DNA from: JAIESQ01 sp964495375
GTDB lineage: Bacteria; Planctomycetota; Planctomycetia; Pirellulales; JAEUIK01
Assembly (NCBI GenBank): GCA_964495375.1
Contig: CAZBWM010000033.1
Span: forward strand, 3,070-67,069
Direction of reading: 5' to 3'
DNA length: 64,000 bases
Below, in pieces: positions 9,324 through 15,944 of this stretch (position 1 is the stretch's first letter; each line of letters starts with the position of its first letter). The notes beneath the pieces were generated by a model. The model saw only the letters and a program-made list of their open reading frames with translations, did not search any database and was not told where the DNA came from. The translations under genes and the position numbers were made by a program.

Positions 9324-9763
9324 CCCCCGATCTAATCTTCTCCATCGCCAACAATGCCGTGCTGCCGGCGTGGATCTTGCTGGCCGTGGCGCCGCGATGG
9401 AAAGCCACCACCTGGCTCGTGCACAGCGCCGCGTTTTCGCTGGTGATCGCCGGCATTTATGGCGTCGTCATCGCGATGGGCCTGGGCCAGGCCGAAGGAG
9501 GCATGACCAGTCTGGCTGGCGTGCAGCAGTTGTTTGCCAATCCACTGGTCGCCTTGGCCGGCTGGCTGCATTATCTGGCGTTCGATCTGTTTATCGGCGC
9601 TTGGGAAGTGCGCAACGCCCGGCGTTTGGCCATCCCACACTGGCAAGTGATTCCCTGCCTGTTCTTCACCTTGATGCTCGGCCCCGTCGGGCTGCTCTTG
9701 TATTTTGTGGTGCGCTGGTTGCACGGGCATCGCGCTGTGCCGGCCGACGGAACAGCCGGGTAA
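9320..9763 (+). CDS. ABA4-like membrane protein (DUF4281)
   Basis: A 147-residue integral membrane protein with four predicted helices. The sequence NPLVALAGWLHYLAFDLFIG, then ARRLAIPHW and LMLGPVGLLLY is the signature of the DUF4281/ABA4 family. The plant member is needed for neoxanthin formation, while bacterial members are uncharacterised membrane proteins. An upstream in-frame extension exists, but ATG 9320 overlaps the preceding stop and fits the family N-terminus (TPDLIFSIANNAVLPAWILL). Biochemical role here unknown. Confidence 0.8.
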   Translation: MTPDLIFSIANNAVLPAWILLAVAPRWKATTWLVHSAAFSLVIAGIYGVVIAMGLGQAEGGMTSLAGVQQLFANPLVALAGWLHYLAFDLFIGAWEVRNARRLAIPHWQVIPCLFFTLMLGPVGLLLYFVVRWLHGHRAVPADGTAG

Positions 9764-9849
9764 TACTTGAGTGTGAGTGTTGAGTAGCAGTCGGGCCGGC
9801 ACCCAGCAACTCAGTGCCGGCTGATGGCACTGCGGGTTAACCGTGCACC

Positions 9850-10053
9850 TCATGCTCCTTCTTTCTCATAAGGGCAGTGCCGACAGCCCGAGTTGCAGCA
9901 GTATCCGCGCTTGAGGTGATACTCGCGCGTGAAGACCAGGCAGCCGCGCTCGATGTAGTAGTCGACCCCGGCCACGAGCGGCGCGGCACGCGCGCGGTCA
10001 TCGCGCGGCTCGCGCGGCGTTGCTCGCTCGGGTTGAATCTCGTCGTCATGCAT
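9850..10053 (-). CDS. DUF5522-type small cysteine-rich protein
   Basis: A 67-residue protein whose second half, DYYIERGCLVFTREYHLKRG followed by YCCNSGCRHCPY, matches the DUF5522 family. The clustered cysteines plus the histidine (CCxxxCRHC) suggest a small metal- or Fe-S-binding module. The first ~28 residues are charged and variable. No partner is obvious: the flanking genes are convergent or separated by a repeat block. The function of the family is not known to me. Confidence 0.7.
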   Translation of the reverse strand: MHDDEIQPERATPREPRDDRARAAPLVAGVDYYIERGCLVFTREYHLKRGYCCNSGCRHCPYEKEGA

Positions 10054-10083
10054 GCCGATTGGTCATTTCGATATCACCCGAGC

Positions 10084-10322
<239 letters not shown>

Positions 10323-10339
10323 AAGCATATCGAGCGATG

Positions 10340-10687
10340 TTAATTCCACTTCGTGAACACAAAAAACACCGCGGCCACGATCAGTGCGAAGGCCACGTAG
10401 TGGTTCCACATCAAACGCTCGCCGAGATACCACCGCGCGAAGACGGCGAACACCACGAGCGTGATCACTTCCTGAATCACTTTGAGCTGCCCGCCCGACA
10501 GCCCGCCGACGTGGCCGATGCGATTGGCCGGCACCTGAAAGCAGTACTCGAAGAAGGCGATTCCCCAACTCACCAGGATGACCTGCCAGAGCGCGGTCCG
10601 CTCGAACTTGAGATGACCGTACCAGGCCATCGTCATGAAGGCGTTGGAGATGGTCAGCAGCACGACGGTAGCCAGCGTGGGGTTCAT
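10340..10687 (-). CDS. DMT-family membrane protein (DUF486)
   Basis: A 115-residue protein with four hydrophobic helices (NPTLATVVLLTISNAFMTMA; ALWQVILVSWGIAFFEYCFQ; VITLVVFAVFARWYLGE; VAFALIVAAVFFVF). The segments FQVPANRIG and LKVIQEVITL are diagnostic of DUF486, a short relative of drug/metabolite transporters. ATG 10687 fits the family N-terminus; longer upstream frames lack support. Substrate unknown. Confidence 0.88.
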   Translation of the reverse strand: MNPTLATVVLLTISNAFMTMAWYGHLKFERTALWQVILVSWGIAFFEYCFQVPANRIGHVGGLSGGQLKVIQEVITLVVFAVFARWYLGERLMWNHYVAFALIVAAVFFVFTKWN

Positions 10688-10814
10688 AGGTCTCCTCAGG
10701 TGTTGAAGAGGGCCAATGTAACAAAGGGGTTGCGCCAGCCGAGTGCCGCGGCTGCATGTTGCGGTCCTCAACCATCCTGCTCAGCACGTTTCGATGCGGT
10801 TTCCCTGGACTTGG

Positions 10815-10842
10815 TTGACACCCCACTTCCGGCGGCTATACT
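10815..10842 (+). promoter_or_regulatory. Near-consensus sigma70-type promoter ahead of the cobalamin riboswitch
   Basis: TTGACA at 10815-10820, a 16-base spacer and TATACT at 10837-10842. Transcription would start around 10849, four bases before the riboswitch P1 stem. This is one of the clearest promoters in the window. Confidence 0.75.
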
Positions 10843-10852
10843 CCCGGCTTGG

Positions 10853-11079
10853 ATGCGTTGGTGGTCGGCCGCTTGCTAAGTGGCCGACGAACAGGGAATC
10901 CGGTGCAAATCCGGAACGGCCCCGCCGCTGTATCCGAGCGTAGGAGAGCAACCTCTTCTTCAAGCCATTGTCGTTTCTGCCCGCGTTTTGGCCCCGTTTC
11001 GGGCTGCCGAACCCCGCGAGCAGAACGGCGAGAAGGCCAGGTTGCTCCAGCTCGGGAGTCAGAAGACCTACCAGCGCAT
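10853..11079 (+). ncRNA. Cobalamin riboswitch aptamer
   Basis: The conserved cobalamin core is present: GGGAATCCGGTGCAAATCC from 10894, then GGCCCCGCCGCTGTA, and the 3' element GAGTCAGAAGACCTACC at about 11056-11072. The ends pair as P1: ATGCGTTGGT (10853-10862) with ACCAGCGCAT (11070-11079), with one G-U. An internal arm GGAGAGCAACCT (about 10952) pairs with AGGTTGCTCC (about 11039) and encloses a ~75-base peripheral domain that lengthens the aptamer to ~227 nt. In this class ligand binding normally represses downstream genes. The genes downstream are secreted/surface proteins, not cobalamin biosynthesis genes. Confidence 0.93.
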
Positions 11080-11502
11080 TGTGCAAGTGCCCGCGTGGGA
11101 CGGGTGTTTGTCGCCAGTTGTTTTGCGGCCGCGTGCGGTTCGCCTGATGGCTGGAACGTGGTCGGCTGGTGCTCACATTGGGTGCCCGCCTTAGTCGCTC
11201 CCCGACAGAGGATCGCTAATCCACTGAATCGTTCGACCGCGCTCGTTCGCGCGTCGACCGCCTGCGCTCGGTGTCTGAAGCTCTGCGCCCTGCTGCGCCC
11301 CTTGGTGTCGGCTGCTGCGCGCGCTTGAGTCTCAATCCGCGCCTGGTGGTTGCTGCGCGCCCGTAAAGGTCGACCGCCGAACAACAAGCCTGCTTGGATA
11401 CCCCACACCCTTCCCTCTCCCGCAAGGGGAGAGGGGATCGTGCGGAAGTTGTTCGGCGATCGATGTGCTGAAGACGATTCGGTGAATTGGCGTGCACCCA
11501 CC
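11080..11502 (+). promoter_or_regulatory. Long leader / expression platform between riboswitch and first gene
   Basis: About 420 bases separate the aptamer from the DUF1559 start. A strong hairpin, CCCTCTCCCGC/AAGGGGAGAGGGG at 11413-11436, lies within it but has no following U-run. It belongs to a repeat family seen again at 20635-20661, so it may be an inserted repeat rather than the regulatory terminator. No protein-coding frame here has a recognisable product. How ligand binding is transmitted to the genes is not evident. Confidence 0.4.
11413..11436. repeat. GC-rich hairpin repeat, family R3 (copy 1)
   Basis: A perfect stem of about 10 bp (CCCTCTCCCG against its complement) closed by a short CAAG-containing loop, preceded by TACCCCACACCC. 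The second copy, in opposite orientation, is at 20635-20661, with the same flank (TACCCTCACCCCC) next to the stem. Confidence 0.75.
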
Positions 11503-12354
11503 ATGCGCGCATTGCCTACACACAACATACTTCGCTCACCACGCCGCACCCTAGCGCGCGACACGTCATCGCGCCACACTGCGGCGCGCGGCTTCACGCT
11601 CGTCGAACTGCTGGTTGTCATCGGCATCATCGCCCTGCTGCTGGCCATCGTGCTGCCGGCCGTGCAGATGGCTCGCGAGTCGGGTCGCCGCACCACCTGC
11701 ATTGGCAACTTGAAGCAGATCGGCACGGCGCTCGCCCTGTATCACAACACCTGGTCGGCGTTTCCGGTCGGCTGCGTCGAATGGCGCGCCAACGCCGCTC
11801 AACCGCGCAAGCAGTTGGCCTGGAGCGTCTTCCTTTTGCCGCAACTCGAGCAGCAGCCGCTCTACGATCGATTGGATCTGAAGCAAGCGTTCGACAGCCC
11901 TCGCAATGCCGAGGCCGGCGCCACGGTACTGCCGATCTATCTCTGCCCGAGCACGTCGCGCGATAGCGAGTTGATCAACGGGCTGGCGGCCTGCGACTAC
12001 GGCGGCATCTACGGCGAGCGCTTGAACGGGCCAAACTCTCCTCCCAAAGGAACAATGATCTACGAACGCGCCGTGACCTACATCCAAATCCGCGACGGCC
12101 TGTCCAACACGCTCGTCGTGGGCGAGGTCGGCCAGTTCTCCGACGGCCAATGGATCAACGGCCGCAACGTGTTCGAGCAGGCTTATCCGATCAATCGCGG
12201 GCCGGCCTTCGACAACGAGCTGCGCAGCCAGCACCCGGCCGGCGTCAACGTGCTGTTTTGCGATACCTCGACGCGCACGATCACCGAATCGATCGATCGC
12301 CGCGTGCTCGGCGCCCTCTGCACCCGCGCCGGCGGCGAGCCTTTTTCCTATTGA
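11503..12354 (+). CDS. DUF1559 pseudopilin-like protein, first gene of the B12-riboswitch operon
   Basis: A 283-residue protein of the large planctomycete DUF1559 family. It has a type IV pilin/type II secretion N-terminal signal, GFTLVELLVVIGIIALLLAI at about residues 30-49, preceded by a basic leader. Prepilin peptidase would cleave after the Gly. The family marker NLKQIGTALALYHN follows, and the C-terminal HPAGVNVLFCD corresponds to the usual H-X9-DG box with a Thr after the Asp. ATG 11503 is preferred; an open frame reaches back to 11350 through the R3 hairpin. As the first gene after a cobalamin riboswitch it may display or assemble the surface proteins that follow, but that is inference. 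Confidence 0.88.
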   Translation: MRALPTHNILRSPRRTLARDTSSRHTAARGFTLVELLVVIGIIALLLAIVLPAVQMARESGRRTTCIGNLKQIGTALALYHNTWSAFPVGCVEWRANAAQPRKQLAWSVFLLPQLEQQPLYDRLDLKQAFDSPRNAEAGATVLPIYLCPSTSRDSELINGLAACDYGGIYGERLNGPNSPPKGTMIYERAVTYIQIRDGLSNTLVVGEVGQFSDGQWINGRNVFEQAYPINRGPAFDNELRSQHPAGVNVLFCDTSTRTITESIDRRVLGALCTRAGGEPFSY

Positions 12355-12430
12355 ACCGTGTCGGGATGGAATGCACAGCAAGGGACCCTCACCAACTTCA
12401 CTTTCAATCTGGTTTCCGGAGTACTACACG

Positions 12431-13330
12431 ATGCGACATCTTTCGATGAACAATTTGCGACTGGCGCTGGCCACGGCCGCGCTGCTGCTGCCGGTGGGCG
12501 CCGCCCGCGCGGTCGTCGTCGACTTTGAGGAGCTCAGCGTCCCGGCGAGTGGTTTCGAGGCGGGGCTCAACCTGTCGGGCTCGTTCACCAGCGGCGGTGT
12601 GTCGTTCAATAATTCGGCGGCCGATTTTGGCGGCGCGCTGCCATACTTCGAAGGTTTCGCCTACTCGAAGCAGAATCTCACGATCCCGGCGCCGGTCGAT
12701 AACACATCCTTTCCCGGTGTCTACGATCCGCAACTCTGGGGCTACGATGCCTACGCTCCGACTGACGGCGGAGGCGGCGCCGGTGGATCGAAGAACTACG
12801 CAGTCGCTTACGTGACTCCCTTCTTGCTTCCCGATGCCCGCATCACCTTGCCCGAGGGAGTGAAACCGACGTCGATCGAGTTGACGAACGTGGCCTTCGC
12901 AGCGCTGGTGATGCGCGACGGCGACCCGAACGGCTACTCACGCAAGTTTGGCACGCCTCCGGCGGGGCAGCAGCCGCAGGTGTGGACCGACTGGCTCAAG
13001 CTCACGATCACGGGTCTTGACGCCGGCGGCGCTCCGCTGCCCACCGCCCCCGTGGAGTTCTATCTGGCCGACTATCGGCAAATCGGTGGCGCGGCGCCTT
13101 ATATCGTCGACGCTTGGACCACGGTCGATCTCTCCTCGCTGGCCGGCGCGCGGTTTCTCGTGCTTTCCGCGGACGGTTCGGACTCCGGCGACTTCGGATT
13201 GAACACTCCCGCCTACGTGGCGCTCGACAACCTGGTGCTGACGCCTGTGCCCGAGCCGGCGACTTGCCTGCTGGCACTCGTCGGCGCGGCGCTCGTAGGG
13301 TTGGCTGCACGGCGCGGGCGGCGACGGTAG
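12431..13330 (+). CDS. DUF4465-family surface protein with PEP-CTERM anchor
   Basis: A 299-residue exported protein with a signal peptide (RLALATAALLLPVGAARA, about residues 9-26), one DUF4465-like beta domain (VVDFEELSVP; FTSGGVSFNN; GGSKNYAVAY; WLKLTITGLDAGG; FYLADYRQIGG; TVDLSSL; GLNTPAYVALDNLVL), and a C-terminal PEP-CTERM sorting tail (VPEPATCLLALVGAALVGLA, then RRGRRR). PEP-CTERM tails are processed by exosortase in the membrane. I recall DUF4465 as the family that includes surface cobalamin-binding lipoproteins of Bacteroides (BtuH), which would fit the upstream B12 riboswitch; this needs a profile search. GGAG lies 11 bases before ATG 12431. Confidence 0.85.
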   Translation: MRHLSMNNLRLALATAALLLPVGAARAVVVDFEELSVPASGFEAGLNLSGSFTSGGVSFNNSAADFGGALPYFEGFAYSKQNLTIPAPVDNTSFPGVYDPQLWGYDAYAPTDGGGGAGGSKNYAVAYVTPFLLPDARITLPEGVKPTSIELTNVAFAALVMRDGDPNGYSRKFGTPPAGQQPQVWTDWLKLTITGLDAGGAPLPTAPVEFYLADYRQIGGAAPYIVDAWTTVDLSSLAGARFLVLSADGSDSGDFGLNTPAYVALDNLVLTPVPEPATCLLALVGAALVGLAARRGRRR

Positions 13331-13344
13331 CAAGTCGCACGCTT

Positions 13345-13378
<34 letters not shown>

Positions 13379-13500
13379 GTTCGACTTCGCCCAGGATGCA
13401 ATTCCTGGCTGCGGTCTCGACATGAGCTCAACCCTGATATTAATGCCGCATCAATTCACTCCCCGTTGATATTCACTTGCGAAGTAAAGGACGCTAACCC

Positions 13501-14367
13501 ATGCAACGTTGTTTCTGTTTTCTGACTCGTGCAACCGTTTTTGCAGCCAGCGCGGCGCTCGTTTCGGCAGCCGCGGCCGGGCCCTACGCTCCCCCCGCGG
13601 GGCAAAGCGGCAGCGATGCCGTGCCCGCCAGCGCTCCGATCGCCTGGGCCACGAAAGTCGAAAGTCTCACGCGCGGTCCGCAGAATATCTCCGATCTCAA
13701 GTTGGGGCTCGCCTCGTTCGGCGTCGAAGGCAACGCGCTCGGCGCCGCCAATGCTACGACCGGCAACGGCACCCCCGTCGTCAGCTTGGGTGATGGTGGG
13801 CAGATCACCCTCAGCTTCGCAAATGCAATCACCGACGGGCCGGGGGCAGATTTCGCCGTGTTTGAAAACGGGGTTACCGATACGTTTCTCGAGTTGGGTT
13901 TCGTCGAAGTCAGCTCCAACGGAACCGACTTTTTCCGCTTCGCAAGTGTTTCACTCACGCAGACCGACACCCAGATCGGCAGCTTCGGCGCGCTCGACGC
14001 TACGAATCTCTCCGACCTGGCCGGCAAATACCGTGCGGGCTTCGGCACGCCGTTCGACCTGGCCGAGTTGTCGGGCATCTCTCCACTGTTGGATATCTCG
14101 CACGTCCGCTATGTGCGCATCATCGACGTCATCGGCTCAATCGATCCGGCTTATGCCACGTTCGACTCGCAAGGACACAAGGTGAACGATCTCTGGCCGA
14201 CGGCGTTCGCCTCGGGCGGTTTCGATCTCGACGCGGTGGGGGTGCTCAATCAAGTGCCCGAGCCGAGCAGCCTGGTGCTGGCAGCCGTGGGCTTGGTCGT
14301 AGGGCTTGGTGTGGCGATTCGTGGCCGCGCGGTGCATCATCGCGCGATTCGTCATCGAGCGATGTAG
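13501..14367 (+). CDS. Second PEP-CTERM surface protein of the B12-riboswitch operon
   Basis: A 288-residue exported protein with an N-terminal signal peptide (residues 1-~26, cleavage near AAAAG). The mature domain has VVSLGDGGQITLSFANAITD, GPGADFAVFENG, FLELGFVEVSSNG, GKYRAGFGTPFDLAEL and FASGGFDLDAVGVLN. This domain I recall annotated only as cell surface protein and often found near cobalamin riboswitches in Bacteroidetes and Verrucomicrobia. The PEP-CTERM tail is VPEPSSLVLAAVGLVVGLG, with a His/Arg-rich extension. AAAGGA lies ahead of ATG. It is 170 bases downstream of the DUF4465 gene on the same strand, so co-transcription from the riboswitch is likely but interrupted by a hairpin repeat. 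Confidence 0.85.
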   Translation: MQRCFCFLTRATVFAASAALVSAAAAGPYAPPAGQSGSDAVPASAPIAWATKVESLTRGPQNISDLKLGLASFGVEGNALGAANATTGNGTPVVSLGDGGQITLSFANAITDGPGADFAVFENGVTDTFLELGFVEVSSNGTDFFRFASVSLTQTDTQIGSFGALDATNLSDLAGKYRAGFGTPFDLAELSGISPLLDISHVRYVRIIDVIGSIDPAYATFDSQGHKVNDLWPTAFASGGFDLDAVGVLNQVPEPSSLVLAAVGLVVGLGVAIRGRAVHHRAIRHRAM

Positions 14368-14803
14368 CGCTGCGGCCTGACTCGGTGACATCGTCCTCCG
14401 TATCGACGAAGGTCGCTTCGTGTCGCCGGGGCCATTCGATGGGCCGCCGGCGCGCGGCGACCGGGTCGACGGATTCGCGCTGCCCGTCGGGTGTGGCCAG
14501 CCATTGCTTGAGCTGCGCCCGACGGCGATCGCGCTCGCGGCGTGCCGCCATCTGACAGAGCACACACGGCATCCAGACCCGACCGCCGCACGTAGGACAG
14601 CGCACGTACGGTCGCTGGGGTTCGTCAAGCTCGGTCTCTAAATCTTCATCCGTGATCGATGCGATCCGCTCGTCGAACAGCCCGCGCGCAACCTGCCTGA
14701 CCGTTGCGCGACTGACCCCCGCCAGCAGGGCGATCGCGCGCTGCGAGTGCTCGCCCGTCGCTAGCAAGCGGTGCACGCGTTGGATTTTCTCCAGCTCAAT
14801 CAT
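14246..14803 (-). CDS. HTH / zinc-ribbon DNA-binding protein
   Basis: A 185-residue protein. Residues ~1-40 form a resolvase/transposase-like helix-turn-helix (IERVHRLLATGEHSQRAIALLAGVSRATVRQVARG in outline). Residues ~65-85 carry a zinc-ribbon-like CPTCGGRVWMPCVLCQ, and the remainder is charged and low in structure. It looks like a small transcription regulator. Its last 122 bases overlap the 3' end of the PEP-CTERM gene on the other strand, so the two transcripts are antisense to each other there. The disordered tail may simply be an extension into the neighbour. Confidence 0.75.
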   Translation of the reverse strand: MIELEKIQRVHRLLATGEHSQRAIALLAGVSRATVRQVARGLFDERIASITDEDLETELDEPQRPYVRCPTCGGRVWMPCVLCQMAARRERDRRRAQLKQWLATPDGQRESVDPVAARRRPIEWPRRHEATFVDTEDDVTESGRSATSLDDESRDDAPRGHESPHQALRPSPRLPAPGCSARALD

Positions 14804-14839
14804 GGTGTCGTCTCTGTGAAGTGCGCAGCGCCCGGCGCG

Positions 14840-15097
14840 CTAGTCCTCGCTGCCGTCGCCGGCATCGCGCTGGGGCCAGTCGGTTACCTTCTCATCAAGC
14901 TCAAACTGGCTGTCCTCCAGCGCATCGGCCAGGTCGCGATCGAACCGCTCGAGCCAACTCTCAGGGTCGAGCTCTCCCGGCAGCGGGGCGCGATCGGGCG
15001 CGGGTGACCGAAAGCCAGCCGGGCCCGGCGTGGTAGCCGGAAACCGGGGGGCGTGCCTGGGCGTTTGGGGGTCGCGTGGATTTCCGGAAACAGCCAT
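14840..15097 (-). CDS. Small acidic protein upstream of the HTH gene
   Basis: An 85-residue product with a Pro/Arg-rich first half and an acidic second half (ELDPESWLERFDRDLADALE, then DSQFELDEKV). No family recognised. A good GGAGG lies about 12 bases before the ATG, and the stop lies 36 bases before the HTH gene start, so the two probably form an operon transcribed from the AT-rich gap around 15.2 kb. Confidence 0.5.
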   Translation of the reverse strand: MAVSGNPRDPQTPRHAPRFPATTPGPAGFRSPAPDRAPLPGELDPESWLERFDRDLADALEDSQFELDEKVTDWPQRDAGDGSED

Positions 15098-15324
15098 CGG
15101 GGCAGGGCCTCCGCAGCAGGTGTGGTAAATGGCCGGGGGTGGCGGTCGTATCGAACGTCCTGATTATGGCGGCGATTGGCTCACAAGTCAATACATATTT
15201 TTGAACAAAATACAACCTAGTAAAGGCGGTGATGTTCGGCCAAGATGAGGTACAATAAAGTAAGCACCGCGCGGGGCTTGCCGCGCTGCCCTCCGCAATT
15301 CATCACCCATCGAGGCCCGACGCT

Positions 15325-15621
15325 ATGACGCTCGAACCGTACGATCAGCGACGCATCGACGACCTTTCTTTACGCGTGTTCGACATCGCCACGACGCTGC
15401 GAAATATGGCTACTTTGGCTCGCGAGAACGACTTGCATCAATTCGTCCTCCACGACAAGAAGGCCCTAGAATGGCTGGCCAAGCTCGAGGACTGGTCGCA
15501 CAAGTCGCGTGGGGCCCTGGAGCGGGCGGCCCATCGCTCGCGCGGCGCCCGACGCGCCGTCGAGGTGACTCCGCCCGCAAAATCGCCAGCGCCGACGAAG
15601 AAATCTGGAAAAAAGAAGTAG
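15325..15621 (+). CDS. Short helical protein with basic tail, unknown
   Basis: A 98-residue protein with a helical N-terminal two thirds (RRIDDLSLRVFDIATTLRNM, then EWLAKLEDWSHKSR) and a Lys/Pro-rich tail ending KKSGKKK, possibly nucleic-acid binding. No family recognised. A TACAAT box at about 15252 and an ATG with a plausible leader support expression. It is divergent from the 14.8-15.1 kb gene pair. Confidence 0.6.
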   Translation: MTLEPYDQRRIDDLSLRVFDIATTLRNMATLARENDLHQFVLHDKKALEWLAKLEDWSHKSRGALERAAHRSRGARRAVEVTPPAKSPAPTKKSGKKK

Positions 15622-15944
15622 CGTCTGGTCAAATTTGACGCGATTTCGAGCGAATGACCAATCGCTTCATTGCCGGTCGGTCGGCGGCCGTCGTCAGGCC
15701 GCCGCCGATCGACCCGGCGTGGGGCGGATGGCCTGAATCGATCGGCGATCGAGAGTGGTGGTTCACTTTGAAGAATATGTGAGTACACCCGTGTGCCACC
15801 AGCTCTGCCCGGGCCGTGTTTTACAGCGTGCCGAAGGAGCACCGGCAGCGCCCGTGGCACACGGAATTCAAAGTAACCCCTTACCCGATCGAGGACTTGG
15901 GCCGGTTCGACGTTCCCACCGCCAGCAGGAGGCTTCGGTTTGCC

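Noticed and set aside
10849..11328. Open frames overlapping the cobalamin riboswitch on both strands
   Set aside because: They cross conserved RNA motifs and have no protein-like composition or ribosome-binding sites.
11413..11436. Reading the R3 hairpin as the riboswitch's intrinsic terminator
   Set aside because: No U-run follows, and the same hairpin with the same flank occurs at 20.6 kb in an unrelated context, so it is more simply a dispersed repeat.
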